NCBI RefSeq assembly: GCF_017874595.1
Contig: NZ_JAGILA010000004.1
Span: forward strand, 1-64,000
Direction: 5' to 3'
DNA length: 64,000 nucleotides
Origin: Sinorhizobium kostiense
Lineage (GTDB): Bacteria; Pseudomonadota; Alphaproteobacteria; Rhizobiales; Rhizobiaceae
How positions within the stretch are numbered: position 1 is the first letter of the stretch; each line of letters starts with the position of its first letter. The position numbers and the translations under genes were made by a program. The notes beneath the pieces were generated by a model. That model saw only the letters and a program-made list of their open reading frames with translations, did no database searches and was not told the origin of the DNA. Shown in pieces: positions 9,638 to 19,425 of the stretch.

Positions 9638-10359
9638 CCGCTCCGCTTTTGAGTGTAAGAGGCGTCGAGACCTACTACGGCAACATCCGGGCGCTGTCGG
9701 GGGTCGATGTCGAGGTGCATCGCGGGGAGATCGTTTCGCTTATCGGGGCCAACGGGGCCGGAAAGTCGACGCTGATGATGACGATCTGCGGCAGTCCGCA
9801 GGCGCGCACCGGCTCGATCTCCTTCGAAGGACAGGAGATCACGCGCCTGCCGATGCACGAGATCGCCCGCCTTCGCATCGCCCAGTCGCCGGAAGGTCGC
9901 CGCATCTTCCCGCGCATGACGGTGCTGGAAAACCTTCAGATGGGCGCGAGCCTCGACAATCTGAAGCACTTCAAGGACGACGTGGAGAAGGTGTTTGCAC
10001 TGTTTCCGCGCCTCAAGGAGCGGCAGGCCCAGCGTGGCGGGACGCTCTCGGGCGGCGAGCAGCAGATGCTGTCGATCGGCCGGGCGCTGATGGCGCGGCC
10101 AAAGCTGCTTCTCCTCGATGAACCGTCGCTCGGGCTGGCGCCGCTGATCGTCAAGGGGATCTTCGAGGCGATCAAAAAGCTGAACAACCAAGAGGGCCTC
10201 ACCGTGTTTCTGGTGGAGCAGAACGCTTTCGGTGCGCTCAAGCTTTCGGATCGCGCCTACGTGCTCGTAAACGGCAAGGTTACGATGAGCGGGACGGGCA
10301 AGGATCTGCTGGCCAATCCGGAAGTCAGAGCCGCCTATCTCGAAGGCGGTCGCCATTGA
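9634..10359 (+). CDS. livF: Branched-chain amino acid ABC transporter ATPase LivF/BraG
   Basis: Second ATPase, 241 residues, with GANGAGKSTL (Walker A), QSPEGRRIFPRMTVLENL (Q-loop region typical of LivF), LSGGEQQML (signature), LLLLDEPSLGLAPLI (Walker B and D-loop) and FLVEQNAFGAL (H-loop position occupied by Gln, as in LivF proteins). Four-base ATGA overlap with livG. Confidence 0.93.
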   Translation: MTAPLLSVRGVETYYGNIRALSGVDVEVHRGEIVSLIGANGAGKSTLMMTICGSPQARTGSISFEGQEITRLPMHEIARLRIAQSPEGRRIFPRMTVLENLQMGASLDNLKHFKDDVEKVFALFPRLKERQAQRGGTLSGGEQQMLSIGRALMARPKLLLLDEPSLGLAPLIVKGIFEAIKKLNNQEGLTVFLVEQNAFGALKLSDRAYVLVNGKVTMSGTGKDLLANPEVRAAYLEGGRH

Positions 10360-10383
10360 TGCGCCGCGCCTGGAGTGAATGAC

Positions 10384-10728
10384 ATGCAGGGAATTCTCTA
10401 CGAAGAAGCGTCGGTCTGGCAGTTTCTCTTCATCACCTGTATCTTGGGCGGTTGGACCGCCTGGAGGACGGGCAAGAGCGTTGCCGATAACTGGCAAACC
10501 GTTCCGCGGCTGCTGACCTATGTGGCCTTGCTCGGACTCGCAATCCGCTTCGTGCATCACGCGCTTTTCGGCGGAACGATGTTCAGCCTGCAATACTATG
10601 TCGTGGACACGGTCGTACTTTTGTTGTTTGCTACCGCCGGTTTCCGGTATTACCGGACCAGGCAGATGGCCAACATGTACTACTGGCTTTATGAAAAAGC
10701 CTCGCCCTTCTCCTGGAGGGCCAAATAA
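10384..10728 (+). CDS. Small membrane protein of the liv operon (DUF6867-like)
   Basis: Hydrophobic protein of about 114 residues with three likely membrane segments (SVWQFLFITCILGGWTAW, LLTYVALLGLAIRFVHHALF, VVDTVVLLLFATAGFRYY). ATG 10384 with GGAG eight bases upstream is preferred over GTG 10375. It sits between livF and livK, a place that rhizobia conserve for a family I recall as DUF6867. The role is unknown; a link to assembly or regulation of the Liv transporter is inferred only from position. Confidence 0.7.
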   Translation: MQGILYEEASVWQFLFITCILGGWTAWRTGKSVADNWQTVPRLLTYVALLGLAIRFVHHALFGGTMFSLQYYVVDTVVLLLFATAGFRYYRTRQMANMYYWLYEKASPFSWRAK

Positions 10729-10842
10729 GGGAACAGCGTGTGCCGGTCGGAAGCGGCCGGTGCGAAGGATCACCGGCGCAAGTATGGTGGGCATTGCGTT
10801 GGCTTTGAAACAAGACCCGCTCGAAGATTTGGGAGTAACAAG

Positions 10843-11961
10843 ATGAAAAAGACTCTTCTGTCGGCTGTGGCGCTGACCGCAATGGTCGCCTTCAGCGGCA
10901 CCGCATGGGCTGATATCCTGGTCGGCGTCGCTGGTCCGCTGACCGGGCCGAACGCCGCCTTCGGTGCGCAGCTCCAGAAAGGTGCGGAACAGGCAGCCGA
11001 GGACATCAATGCTGCAGGCGGCATCAATGGGGAACAGATCAAGATCGTGCTCGGCGACGACGTATCGGACGCCAAGCAGGGCGTTTCGGTCGCCAACAAG
11101 TTCGTCGCTGACGGCGTTAAGTTCGTCATTGGCCACTTCAACTCGGGCGTGTCGATCCCGGCTTCGGAGATCTATGCCGAAAACGGCATCCTGCAGATCA
11201 CCCCGGCCTCGACCAACCCGCAGTTCACCGAACGCGGTCTCTGGAACACGTTCCGCACCTGCGGCCGCGACGATCAGCAGGGCGCGGTAGCCGGCGCGTA
11301 CATCGCCGCCAATTTCAAGGACGGAAAGATCGGCGTCGTCCACGACAAGACTCCTTACGGTCAAGGTCTTGCCGACGAAACCAAGAAGGCGATGAACGAA
11401 GCGGGCGTCACCGAAGCCCTCTATGAAGGCATCAACACCGGCGACAAGGACTTCTCGGCCCTCATCGCCAAGATGAAGCAAGCCGGCGTGAGCGTCGTCT
11501 ACTACGGTGGCCTGCACACGGAAGCCGGCCTCATCATGCGCCAGATGAAGGACCAGGGCCTGAACGCGACGTTCATGTCGGGCGACGGCATTGTCTCGAA
11601 CGAGCTGGCCTCCATCGCCGGCGATGCCGTCGACGGCACGCTGATGACCTTCGCGCCGGATCCGCGCAAGAACCCCAACGCCAAGGAACTCGTCGAGAAG
11701 TTCCGCGCTGAGGGCTTCGAACCGGAGGCTTACACGCTTTACTCCTATGCGGCGCTTCAGGTGATCGCTCAGGGTGCTAAGGCTGCCGGCGGCAACGACC
11801 CGCAGGCTGTTGCCGAAGCTATGAAATCGAAGGGTCCGTTCCAGACTGCGATCGGCGAGCTCGGCTTCGACGAGAAGGGCGACATCACCCGTCCGGACTA
11901 CGTCATGTACACCTGGAAAAAGGGTGACGACGGCAAGTACAGCTACTTCCAGAACGAATAG
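10843..11961 (+). CDS. livK: Branched-chain amino acid ABC transporter substrate-binding protein LivK/BraC
   Basis: Periplasmic binding protein of 372 residues from ATG 10843. Signal peptide [19 protein letters not shown] with cleavage after the AWA motif near residue 22. The mature protein opens with [20 protein letters not shown], typical of the type I periplasmic-binding fold, and contains [13 protein letters not shown], which contacts the amino acid backbone. The 114-base gap after the small membrane protein could hold an extra promoter or a processing site that raises expression of the binding protein. A strong terminator follows. Confidence 0.93.
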   Translation: MKKTLLSAVALTAMVAFSGTAWADILVGVAGPLTGPNAAFGAQLQKGAEQAAEDINAAGGINGEQIKIVLGDDVSDAKQGVSVANKFVADGVKFVIGHFNSGVSIPASEIYAENGILQITPASTNPQFTERGLWNTFRTCGRDDQQGAVAGAYIAANFKDGKIGVVHDKTPYGQGLADETKKAMNEAGVTEALYEGINTGDKDFSALIAKMKQAGVSVVYYGGLHTEAGLIMRQMKDQGLNATFMSGDGIVSNELASIAGDAVDGTLMTFAPDPRKNPNAKELVEKFRAEGFEPEAYTLYSYAALQVIAQGAKAAGGNDPQAVAEAMKSKGPFQTAIGELGFDEKGDITRPDYVMYTWKKGDDGKYSYFQNE

Positions 11962-11980
11962 TCATCGTCTCGGATCAGTA

Positions 11981-12019
11981 AGGGCCCGGCGCGGAAACAC
12001 GCCGGGCCCTTTTCTTTTT
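11981..12019 (+). terminator. Rho-independent terminator after livK
   Basis: Arms gggcccggcg and cgccgggccc around a short loop, followed by ttttctttttc. It closes the liv operon and may also serve the convergent ohrR gene. Confidence 0.9.
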
Positions 12020-12032
12020 CTACCGTTGCGTC

Positions 12033-12485
12033 TTACCTGAGCAGCGAAGCCCGGAGTGCCGCGATCTCTGCCCTCAGCCGGGCGAGGTCTGCCGGTTCCA
12101 TTCCCGTGGCTCCGGCAATGCCGAGCGGAACGGCGTTTGCCCTATGCCTCAGGGCGCGACCGGTGTCGGTCAGCCGCACGCGCACCTGCCGCTCATCCAT
12201 TCTGTCGCGAACTCTCGTAATATAGCCCATAGCCTCGAGGCGCTTCAGCATGGGCGTGAGCGTGCTTGACTCCAGGAAGAGTTTCTCGCCGAGACTGCCG
12301 ACCGTCTGGTCGTCTTTCTCCCATAACACCACCATCACCAGATATTGCGGGTAGGTGAGCTCGAGGTCGTCGAGAAGCGGCTTGTAGACGCGCGTGAATG
12401 CGTGGTTGGCGGAATAGATCGCGAAACACAGGAAACTGTCCAGCTTCAACAGATCTTCGGAGGACGGGGTGTCAGCCTTTGCCAT
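12033..12485 (-). CDS. OhrR/MarR-family peroxide-sensing repressor
   Basis: MarR-family winged-helix regulator of 150 residues. The conserved [20 protein letters not shown] segment near residues 15-35 carries the reactive Cys and the Tyr residues that sense organic hydroperoxides in OhrR. The DNA-binding wing is in [23 protein letters not shown] 12485 follows GGAAGAAG. The gene is divergent from the chloroperoxidase-like hydrolase and the region between them holds three palindromes of similar sequence, so autoregulation and repression of the hydrolase are likely. Classical OhrR controls ohr; no ohr gene is next to it here. Confidence 0.85.
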   Translation of the reverse strand: MAKADTPSSEDLLKLDSFLCFAIYSANHAFTRVYKPLLDDLELTYPQYLVMVVLWEKDDQTVGSLGEKLFLESSTLTPMLKRLEAMGYITRVRDRMDERQVRVRLTDTGRALRHRANAVPLGIAGATGMEPADLARLRAEIAALRASLLR

Positions 12486-12521
12486 GGTCTTCTTCCAACT
12501 GTTCAGGCAGATAAAATAAAT

Positions 12522-12667
12522 CGTTCGCGATATAATCGCAAGGTATTGCCAGCAGGTTTTTGGACCGATAAATATCGTGCACGATTTAATCGCACGGCCA
12601 GATGCTTGTCCGAAATGGACGTCGCCTCGGCGCAGGGGTTTATATCGTGGGCGATTAAATCGCGAAC
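12522..12667. promoter_or_regulatory. Three OhrR-type operator palindromes
   Basis: Related palindromes lie at 12522-12540 (core gcgatataatcgc), 12578-12596 (core gcacgatttaatcgcac) and 12649-12664 (core gcgattaaatcgc). All share a cGATT-A-AATCg type core, and the last two are preceded by tatcgtg. They lie in the gap between ohrR and the hydrolase. MarR-family repressors bind such AT-centred palindromes, so these are likely operators for the OhrR-like protein. Confidence 0.7.
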
Positions 12668-12684
12668 ACAAAGGAGCAGTACCA

Positions 12685-13680
12685 ATGACCAAGGTTGAAA
12701 CACGCACGACTGCCAACGGCGTATTGAGGCGTAGTGTCCTGACCGGGGCGCTGGGTGCCGCCAGCGCCGCCGCAGCTCTCTCTGCCCACAGACCAGCAAC
12801 GGCTGCGGACGCCGTAACTTCATCCAAAAGCCAAGGAGCAAGAACCATGGGAAGCAGTATTCTCACCCGTGACGGCGTTGAAATCTATTACAAGGACTGG
12901 GGGCCGAAGGATGGTCCGGCAGTGGTCCTCAGCCATGGCTGGCCGTTGTCGTCCGATAGCTGGGAGGCTCAGGCTTTCCACCTTGCCAGCAATGGCTTCC
13001 GAGTCGTGACCCATGATCGCCGCGGCCATGGCCGATCCAGCCAGCCCTGGGACGGCAACGACATGGACCACTACGCCGACGATCTTGCCGACCTGATCGA
13101 GCAATTAGACCTGAAGGGTATCTTCCTCGCGGGCTTTTCGACCGGTGGCGGCGAAATCGCCCGCTATATCGGCCGGCACGGCACGGGGCGAGTCGCAAGG
13201 GCAGGGCTGATTTCGGCCGTCCCGCCGCTGATGGTGAAGACCGGGAGCAATCCGGGCGGTCTGCCGAAGGAAGTGTTCGACAATCTGCAGGCCGCCAGCC
13301 TCGCTGATCGATCGCAGCTCTATAAGGACATTGCGTCCGGTCCGTTCTTTGGCTTCAACCGCCCCGGCGCAAAGCCCTCGCAGGGCATGATCGACAGTTT
13401 CTGGCTGCAGGGGATGACCGCCGGTCACAAGAACACCTATGATTCGATAGTCGCCTTCTCGCAGACGGATTTCACCGAGGACCTGAAGAAGTTCGACGTG
13501 CCGACGCTCATCATCCATGGCGATGATGACCAGATCGTGCCGATCGACGCCGCAGCCCGCGCCTCGAAGAAGCTCATCCCGCATGCGGTGCTCAAGGTCT
13601 ATCCGGGCGCTCCGCATGGCATCACGGACACGCATAAAGACGAACTCAACGCGGATCTGATGGAGTTCGCACGGTCTTGA
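12685..13680 (+). CDS. Exported chloroperoxidase-like alpha/beta hydrolase (Tat signal)
   Basis: Protein of 331 residues in the cofactor-free haloperoxidase/esterase family. The N-terminus has a twin-arginine signal ([20 protein letters not shown]), so the enzyme is probably sent to the periplasm. The catalytic triad is visible: nucleophile in GFSTGG, Asp in HGDDDQIVP and His in GAPHGITD, with [11 protein letters not shown] as the oxyanion region. ATG 12685 follows AAGGAG. A second ATG at 12847, also preceded by AAGGAGCA, would give a 277-residue cytoplasmic form of the usual family length. Divergent to the OhrR-like gene, so peroxide or peracid stress is the likely cue. Confidence 0.88.
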   Translation: MTKVETRTTANGVLRRSVLTGALGAASAAAALSAHRPATAADAVTSSKSQGARTMGSSILTRDGVEIYYKDWGPKDGPAVVLSHGWPLSSDSWEAQAFHLASNGFRVVTHDRRGHGRSSQPWDGNDMDHYADDLADLIEQLDLKGIFLAGFSTGGGEIARYIGRHGTGRVARAGLISAVPPLMVKTGSNPGGLPKEVFDNLQAASLADRSQLYKDIASGPFFGFNRPGAKPSQGMIDSFWLQGMTAGHKNTYDSIVAFSQTDFTEDLKKFDVPTLIIHGDDDQIVPIDAAARASKKLIPHAVLKVYPGAPHGITDTHKDELNADLMEFARS

Positions 13681-13706
13681 TCGTGCCAATGCACGGGTAT
13701 CGAAGG

Positions 13707-13729
13707 GAGGGCCCAGATGAGGGGCCCTC
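13707..13729 (+). terminator. Terminator after the chloroperoxidase-like gene
   Basis: Arms gagggccc and gggccctc around agatgag, followed by ttt. The T-run is short, so efficiency is uncertain. Confidence 0.65.
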
Positions 13730-13913
13730 TTTGCGAAAAGCGACGAACCGGGTTCCGGACGATCGCCATTGGAACTCAGTCGAGGCGTTATCCCTCGTGG
13801 ACGACAATTCCGCTTTCGAAACAGTGCCTTGACTTTGGTCATCCGGTTTCCGACGATGCCGGATCACAAGATTGCACGCGGACCGCGTGCCAGCAGGGAA
13901 ACATCTGAAGAAC

Positions 13914-14747
13914 GTGACCGAGGCGGCGATCATCGCCCCGCAAAGGGCCTGGGGAAAGGGGCGGCTCAGTGCCAAGTCCTGGCGCGGAAACACGCGTATC
14001 GCGGAGCTCTATCAGGAAGGTTGTGCCAAGATTCGCCTGCCGAAGACCTTCGACGGCTCCATGGAAGCGGTGCTCATCAATTCCTCGGGTGGCGTCACCG
14101 GCGGCGACCGTCTGGCTTGGGCCTTCGAGGCGGGCGAGGGAACGAGCCTCTGTTTGACGACTCAGGCCTGTGAGAAGATCTACAAAGCAAGCGCAGGTAC
14201 GGCGGAGATCGAGACGCGCCTGTCGGCCGCGGCCGGCGCTCGTATTGACTGGCTGCCGCAGGAAACGATCCTCTTCGATCGGGCCTCGCTGTCGCGTTCG
14301 CTCGAGGTCGACCTTGCCGCCGATGCCGTGCTTCTCGCCGTCGAGGCGGTGCTGCTTGGACGCAAGGCGATGGGCGAGGCGGTGCATGCCGGGCTCTTTC
14401 GCGATCGCTGGCGCGTGAGGAGCGGCGACAAGCTGATCCACGCGGAAAATCTGACGCTCGACGACGAGATCGCCCGACTTGCCGCACGACCCGCGGTGCT
14501 TGGCGGCGCGGCCGCGTTTGCGACGCTCCTCTATGTGGCGGCGGATTGCGAAGCGATGCTTACGAGGCTGCGCGCGGCACTCGCATCGGTGGCGGGGGCG
14601 GGTGTCAGCCACTACAAGGTAGGCGGTCGCGACAAGCTTATTGCTCGGCTTGTCGCCGCCGACGGTTTCGAACTCAGAAAAATCCTCATCCCGCTCATTT
14701 CGCACTTGCGTAAGGACGCATCTGTACCGAAAGTCTGGACTCTCTGA
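13914..14747 (+). CDS. ureD: Urease accessory protein UreD
   Basis: Scaffold protein that binds apo-urease and, with UreF and UreG, helps deliver nickel to the active site. Recognised from [44 protein letters not shown] and [16 protein letters not shown]. The start is not settled: GTG 13914 gives 277 residues beginning [16 protein letters not shown], which is near the family norm, while the frame is open to TTG 13872 and GTG 13893. First gene of the urease cluster, 27 bases before ureA. Confidence 0.9.
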   Translation: MTEAAIIAPQRAWGKGRLSAKSWRGNTRIAELYQEGCAKIRLPKTFDGSMEAVLINSSGGVTGGDRLAWAFEAGEGTSLCLTTQACEKIYKASAGTAEIETRLSAAAGARIDWLPQETILFDRASLSRSLEVDLAADAVLLAVEAVLLGRKAMGEAVHAGLFRDRWRVRSGDKLIHAENLTLDDEIARLAARPAVLGGAAAFATLLYVAADCEAMLTRLRAALASVAGAGVSHYKVGGRDKLIARLVAADGFELRKILIPLISHLRKDASVPKVWTL

Positions 14748-14774
14748 TCCCGCAATCAAACTGGATGGCGACGC

Positions 14775-15077
14775 ATGAATCTCACCCCGCGCGAGAAGGA
14801 CAAATTGTTGATTTCCATGGCGGCGATGGTGGCGCGCCGCCGGCTGGAGCGCGGTGTGAAGCTCAACCATCCCGAGGCGATCGCCCTGATCACCGATTTC
14901 GTCGTCGAGGGCGCGCGCGACGGCCGCTCCGTCGCCGAGTTGATGGAGGCGGGCGCGCATGTGCTGACCCGCGACCAAGTGATGGAAGGCATTGCGGAAA
15001 TGATCCACGACATCCAGATCGAAGCGACCTTCCCGGACGGGACGAAACTGGTCACGGTCCACGAACCCATTCGTTAA
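14775..15077 (+). CDS. ureA: Urease gamma subunit UreA
   Basis: 100-residue gamma subunit of the three-subunit bacterial urease that hydrolyses urea to ammonia and carbamate. Starts [12 protein letters not shown] and contains the conserved [18 protein letters not shown] and [16 protein letters not shown]. It is a separate gene, as in most proteobacteria. Confidence 0.96.
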   Translation: MNLTPREKDKLLISMAAMVARRRLERGVKLNHPEAIALITDFVVEGARDGRSVAELMEAGAHVLTRDQVMEGIAEMIHDIQIEATFPDGTKLVTVHEPIR

Positions 15078-15101
15078 AGTGCTGCTTGAGGGGAGAACGG
15101 C

Positions 15102-15407
15102 ATGATACCAGGGGAAATCATCGCAGCCGCCGGCGATATCGAGCTCAATGCCGGCCGCGAGACCGTCACTATCGAGGTTTCCAATTCCGGCGACCGGCCG
15201 GTGCAGGTCGGTAGCCATTATCATTTTGCGGAAGCGAACCCTGGCCTGATCTTCGACCGCGCCACTGCGAACGGTATGCGCCTCGATATCCCCGCCGGTA
15301 CGGCCGTACGCTTCGAGCCGGGCCAGACCAGGCAGGTCACGCTGATTCCGCTTTCGGGCAAGCGCGAGGTATTCGGCTTCCGTCAGCAGGTGATGGGCAA
15401 ACTTTGA
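15102..15407 (+). CDS. ureB: Urease beta subunit UreB
   Basis: 101-residue beta subunit with the conserved MIPGEI start, [18 protein letters not shown] and [18 protein letters not shown]. Preceded by GAGGGGAG. Lies 24 bases after ureA. Confidence 0.96.
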   Translation: MIPGEIIAAAGDIELNAGRETVTIEVSNSGDRPVQVGSHYHFAEANPGLIFDRATANGMRLDIPAGTAVRFEPGQTRQVTLIPLSGKREVFGFRQQVMGKL

Positions 15408-15442
15408 ACCGCGGTCGCGCATTCGCCGGGAGATAATCGTCG

Positions 15443-16102
15443 ATGAGCCGCGTCATCATGATCGTAGGCAATGGCGAGGTGCCGGACGGTGCCGCTGCGA
15501 CGATCGATGCCGCTGATGTGGTGGTTCGCTTCAACGATTGCCGCTCGGTCGGCAAGGGCGGCAACAAGACCGACATAGTGGCAGTCTGCAATACGGGTCG
15601 CCCCGCGCTCGCGATGCTCGGCGGTGGTCGCTGGAAGACGAGCAAACCGGTGCGGCAGGCGCGCGCGATCTGGAGCGTGCGCTCCGGCGCGAAGTTCGCG
15701 GCGATGCGGGCGAAGCTCGCCGTGACGCACCCGGATCTCGATGATTTCTGCGACGACTATACAGCGGGCTTCGAAAGCTTCGCGCGCGCCACCGGCCGTC
15801 CCCACCGCGTCATCCCGGCCGGAAGGCAGGAGGGGCTGGAGCGCGACCTCGCCCGCTTCGAGCCTCCACCCTATGTGGTCCCGTCGAGCGGCCTCCTGGT
15901 GATCGCAGATATCCTGTCGAGCTTTGCCAGCGACCGTGACGATGTCGTGCTTGCCGGCTTCGGCCATAGTGGCTGGGAGTGGCATCCCTTCGCGACGGAG
16001 CGTCGCTATGTCGAGGCGCTCGCCTCCGAGGGTCGCCTTCGCCGCCTCGATCAATCCTCTTTCTCAGACTTGGTCCCAAGGAGCCTGAACCATGTCCTAT
16101 AA
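15443..16102 (+). CDS. Urease-operon protein resembling GT29 glycosyltransferases (sialyltransferase-like motifs)
   Basis: 219-residue protein between ureB and ureC, overlapping ureC by 11 bases. Rhizobial homologues are usually labelled only as urease operon accessory protein. Its layout resembles the GT29 fold. [13 protein letters not shown] with DVVVRFND and KTD (residues 4-44) looks like sialylmotif [14 protein letters not shown] followed by DVVLAGFG (146-174) looks like sialylmotif S. H181-x4-E186 (HPFATE) fits motif VS. No signal peptide or membrane segment is seen, so it should be cytoplasmic. The operon position suggests co-expression with urease, but no role in nickel insertion is known for this family. 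The function is unknown; it could be a true transferase or a fold relative reused for something else. Confidence 0.75.
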   Translation: MSRVIMIVGNGEVPDGAAATIDAADVVVRFNDCRSVGKGGNKTDIVAVCNTGRPALAMLGGGRWKTSKPVRQARAIWSVRSGAKFAAMRAKLAVTHPDLDDFCDDYTAGFESFARATGRPHRVIPAGRQEGLERDLARFEPPPYVVPSSGLLVIADILSSFASDRDDVVLAGFGHSGWEWHPFATERRYVEALASEGRLRRLDQSSFSDLVPRSLNHVL

Positions 16103-17804
16103 AATGTCGCGCGCGGCCTATGCCAACATGTTCGGTCCGACCGTAGGCGACAAGGTGCGGCTTGCCGACACCGAGCTCTTCATCGAGGTCGAGCAGGACT
16201 TCACTACCTATGGTGAAGAGGTGAAGTTCGGCGGCGGCAAGGTCATTCGCGACGGCATGGGCCAAAGCCAGGTGACGCGTGCCGCCGGCGCCGTCGATAC
16301 GGTCATCACCAATGCGCTGATCCTCGACCATTGGGGAATCGTCAAGGCAGATATCGGCCTCAAGGACGGGCGCATCGCCGCGATCGGCAAGGCCGGCAAC
16401 CCGGATACGCAGCCGGGCGTCAATGTCATCGTCGGCCCGGGCACCGAGGCCATCGCCGGCGAGGGCAAGATCGTCACCGCCGGCGGCATGGACGCTCATA
16501 TCCACTTCATTTGCCCGCAGCAGATCGAAGAGGCGCTGATGAGCGGGCTGACCTGCATGCTTGGCGGCGGCACGGGACCGGCGCATGGGACGCTCGCCAC
16601 CACCTGCACGCCGGGGCCCTGGCACATCGCCAGGATGATCGAGGCGGCGGATGCCTTCCCAATGAATCTCGCCTTTGCCGGCAAGGGCAATGCCTCGCAG
16701 CCCGGGGCGCTCGTCGAAATGGTGATGGGCGGCGCTTCCTCGCTGAAGCTGCACGAAGACTGGGGCACAACGCCGGCGGCGATCGACTGCTGCCTGTCGG
16801 TTGCCGACGAATACGACGTGCAGGTAATGATCCACACCGACACACTGAACGAGAGCGGCTTCGTCGAGGATACGATCGCTGCAATCAAGGGGCGGACGAT
16901 CCACGCATTCCACACGGAAGGGGCGGGCGGCGGCCATGCGCCGGACATCATCAAGATCTGCGGCCAGCCGAATGTCATTCCCTCCTCAACCAACCCGACC
17001 AGGCCCTACACCCTAAACACGGTGGCAGAGCATCTCGACATGCTGATGGTCTGCCATCATCTTTCGCCGTCAATTCCGGAAGACATCGCCTTTGCGGAGA
17101 GCCGCATCCGGAAGGAGACGATCGCGGCGGAGGACATCCTGCACGATCTTGGTGCCTTCTCGATCATCTCTTCCGATAGTCAGGCCATGGGGCGGGTCGG
17201 CGAAGTGGCGATCCGCACATGGCAGACCGCCGACAAGATGAAGCGGCAGCGGGGCCGCCTCAAAGAAGAGACGGGTGACAACGACAATTTCCGCGTCAAG
17301 CGCTACATCGCCAAATACACGATCAACCCGGCGATCGCCCACGGTCTCGGCCACGAGCTCGGCTCGCTCGAAGTCGGCAAGCGCGCCGATCTCGTCCTCT
17401 GGAATCCGGCCTTCTTCGGCGTCAAGCCGGACCTGGTTGTGATCGGCGGCACGATCGCCGCGGCGCCGATGGGCGATCCCAACGCCTCCATCCCGACGCC
17501 ACAACCGGTACATTACCGGCCGATGTTCGGCGCCTATGGCAAGAGCCTCACCAATTCGTCAGTCACTTTCGTCTCCCAGGCTTCGCTCGATGCGGGGCTT
17601 GCGGGCAGGCTCGGCGTCGCAAAGGAGCTCGTCGCCGTCCAGAATACCCGCGGCGGCATCGGCAAGGCAGCGATGATCCACAACAGCCTGACGCCGCATA
17701 TCGAGGTCGATCCCGAGACCTACGAGGTGCGTGCGGACGGAGAGCTCTTGACCTGCGAGCCTGCGACGGTGCTGCCGATGGCGCAGCGCTATTTCCTGTT
17801 CTGA
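16092..17804 (+). CDS. ureC: Urease alpha (catalytic) subunit UreC
   Basis: 570-residue catalytic subunit that binds the two nickel ions. Visible landmarks: [16 protein letters not shown], the nickel ligands HIHF in [14 protein letters not shown], the lysine that is carbamylated in [10 protein letters not shown], and the mobile flap [20 protein letters not shown] with its catalytic His. The length equals that of the enteric and rhizobial enzymes. AAGGAG lies before the ATG, within the preceding gene. Confidence 0.98.
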   Translation: MSYKMSRAAYANMFGPTVGDKVRLADTELFIEVEQDFTTYGEEVKFGGGKVIRDGMGQSQVTRAAGAVDTVITNALILDHWGIVKADIGLKDGRIAAIGKAGNPDTQPGVNVIVGPGTEAIAGEGKIVTAGGMDAHIHFICPQQIEEALMSGLTCMLGGGTGPAHGTLATTCTPGPWHIARMIEAADAFPMNLAFAGKGNASQPGALVEMVMGGASSLKLHEDWGTTPAAIDCCLSVADEYDVQVMIHTDTLNESGFVEDTIAAIKGRTIHAFHTEGAGGGHAPDIIKICGQPNVIPSSTNPTRPYTLNTVAEHLDMLMVCHHLSPSIPEDIAFAESRIRKETIAAEDILHDLGAFSIISSDSQAMGRVGEVAIRTWQTADKMKRQRGRLKEETGDNDNFRVKRYIAKYTINPAIAHGLGHELGSLEVGKRADLVLWNPAFFGVKPDLVVIGGTIAAAPMGDPNASIPTPQPVHYRPMFGAYGKSLTNSSVTFVSQASLDAGLAGRLGVAKELVAVQNTRGGIGKAAMIHNSLTPHIEVDPETYEVRADGELLTCEPATVLPMAQRYFLF

Positions 17805-17973
17805 GCTGACCCCCTACGCATTCTGCAGCCATGCGCCATGCGCAAGGCTGTTATGCGAAGGTGCCTTTGATGCTGCAGTGCAGCGCAATCTCCTGTAGGA
17901 AGGGCGCTCGCTTTCCGCCGGGCGTTTTCCTCCCAAGACCTGACGCCCGGGCAGCTATCAAAAGGAGAAGATA

Positions 17974-18513
17974 ATGCTCGGCAGAAAAGTTCCTGCAGTG
18001 ACGTTCCGCACCCGCGTCCGCGACGAAGCCGTCGGCGGATCCAATCCGTTCCGCTGGCAGGATGTGACCTCGGACGGCTATTTCGCAGGCAAGCGTGTGG
18101 TGCTGTTTTCGCTGCCGGGGGCATTCACCCCGACCTGCTCGACCTATCAGCTCCCGGACTTTGAGAAGCTCGCGCCGGAGTTTCGCGCGCTCGGCATCGA
18201 TGAAATCTATTGCGTCTCGGTCAATGACGCCTTCGTCATGAATGCCTGGGGCAAGTCGCAGGGCCTCGAAAACGTCAAGCTGATCCCGGATGGTTCGGGT
18301 GAGTTCACCCGCAAGATGGGCATGCTGGTTGCCAAGGACAATCTCGGCTTCGGCATGCGCTCCTGGCGCTATGCCGCAATCGTCAACAATGGCATCGTCG
18401 AGCAATGGTTCGAAGAGGAAGGCTATTCCGACAATTGCGACAGCGATCCCTACGGCATTTCCTCGCCGCAGAACATTCTCGCAGCACTCAAGTCGCGGAA
18501 GATCGCCGCCTGA
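17974..18513 (+). CDS. Peroxiredoxin of the Prx5 family
   Basis: 179-residue thiol peroxidase that reduces hydrogen and organic peroxides. The active site is SLPGAFTPTCSTYQLP with the peroxidatic Cys near residue 50; a further Cys occurs near residue 72 (IYCVSVND). The pattern fits the Prx5 type that uses glutaredoxin or glutathione in bacteria. AAAAGGAGAAG precedes the ATG. An inverted repeat (cgggcgt/acgcccg, 17919-17925 and 17943-17949) lies just upstream. The gene splits the urease structural genes from ureEFG and has its own terminator, so it is probably its own unit. Confidence 0.9.
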   Translation: MLGRKVPAVTFRTRVRDEAVGGSNPFRWQDVTSDGYFAGKRVVLFSLPGAFTPTCSTYQLPDFEKLAPEFRALGIDEIYCVSVNDAFVMNAWGKSQGLENVKLIPDGSGEFTRKMGMLVAKDNLGFGMRSWRYAAIVNNGIVEQWFEEEGYSDNCDSDPYGISSPQNILAALKSRKIAA

Positions 18514-18536
18514 TCGCGACCGATTGAAAAGGCAAG

Positions 18537-18609
18537 GCCCCGGCTGCCGCAAGCAGGCTTTCGAGAGTCTTTTGGATTTTCGGCTCCCTGCTGGCGCCGG
18601 GGCTTTTTC
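18537..18609 (+). terminator. Terminator after the peroxiredoxin gene
   Basis: Outer arms gccccggc (18537-18544) and gccggggc (18596-18603) followed by tttttc, with a second pairing gcagg/cctgc inside. This separates the peroxiredoxin from the ABM-ureE-ureF-ureG genes. Confidence 0.8.
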
Positions 18610-18644
18610 TTGCTACAGTGATCGCAAGAGCATGCCGAGGTCCA

Positions 18645-18941
18645 ATGGTTTACGTTATCGCACATCTGAAGGCGAACGCAGGCAAGGGCGATGAGGTCGT
18701 GGCACTCGCAGCGCCGCTCATCGAATCCACCCGCAAGGAAGCTGGATGCATCAGCTATGATCTTTATCGTCATGCGGCTCAACCGGACACGCTTGTCTTC
18801 GTCGAGTCCTGGAGGGACAGGGCGGCCGTCGACGCGCATTTCTCCGAGCCGCACCTGAAGTCTTTTCAGGCGGCGATGGCAGAATTGCTCGCCGAGGTCC
18901 GCATCGAGGTGATCCACCCCGAGAAGGTCGAGGTAATCTGA
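18645..18941 (+). CDS. ABM-family monooxygenase (YgiN-like)
   Basis: 98-residue protein of the antibiotic biosynthesis monooxygenase/quinol monooxygenase family, a dimeric alpha-beta barrel. Family features are [42 protein letters not shown] and the [10 protein letters not shown] helix. The substrate is unknown; YgiN acts on quinols. It ends one base before the ureE start codon, so it is probably co-transcribed with ureEFG although no functional link to urease is known. Confidence 0.8.
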   Translation: MVYVIAHLKANAGKGDEVVALAAPLIESTRKEAGCISYDLYRHAAQPDTLVFVESWRDRAAVDAHFSEPHLKSFQAAMAELLAEVRIEVIHPEKVEVI

Positions 18942-18942
18942 C

Positions 18943-19425
18943 GTGCCCTACCGTTCGACCGAAGTGCTTTCGCCCGGATCCGCCGAGCGGGCACCGCTTT
19001 ACCGCGTGACTTTGAGCCATGACCAGCGGCATTTGCGGCGCAAGCTCCTGCATCTCGAAAATGACGATGTGGTGATGCTCGACTTGAAGGAGCCGGTGAT
19101 GCTCGCCGATGGCGATCTCCTGGTGCTGGAGGGCGGCGGCTATATCGAAGTGAAGGCGGCGGAGGAAGCGCTCTACGAAATTCGTCCGCGCGACAGGCTG
19201 CACCTGATCGAACTCGCCTGGCATCTCGGCAATCGGCATCTGCCGGCGGCGGTCGAGGAGGGGCGCATCCTGATTGCCCGCGATTCGGTGATCCGCGCGA
19301 TGCTCGAGGGCCTGGGCGCGACGGTCAGCGAAGTGATAGAGCCTTTCCACCCGTTGCGCGGGGCCTATCATGGCACCGGCGGCCATCATCATGGGCACGG
19401 CCGCGATCACCACCACCATGGCTGA
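18943..19425 (+). CDS. ureE: Urease accessory protein UreE (nickel chaperone)
   Basis: 160-residue nickel metallochaperone that supplies nickel to the UreDFG-urease complex. The C-terminus is histidine-rich ([15 protein letters not shown]), giving a metal-binding tail. The core has [14 protein letters not shown] and the interface His in [15 protein letters not shown]. Starts at GTG 18943, one base after the preceding stop. Its end overlaps ureF by eight bases. Confidence 0.94.
   Translation: MPYRSTEVLSPGSAERAPLYRVTLSHDQRHLRRKLLHLENDDVVMLDLKEPVMLADGDLLVLEGGGYIEVKAAEEALYEIRPRDRLHLIELAWHLGNRHLPAAVEEGRILIARDSVIRAMLEGLGATVSEVIEPFHPLRGAYHGTGGHHHGHGRDHHHHG

Noticed and set aside
9550-11517. A 655-codon open frame on the minus strand opposite livG, livF and livK
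   Set aside because: It is the antisense shadow of well-supported genes; such long frames are common in GC-rich DNA and the product is rich in Arg, His and Asp with no domain.
13872-13913. Longer UreD starting at TTG 13872
   Set aside because: The added residues match no conserved UreD sequence and the first family-like segment begins after GTG 13914. Kept only as an alternative start.
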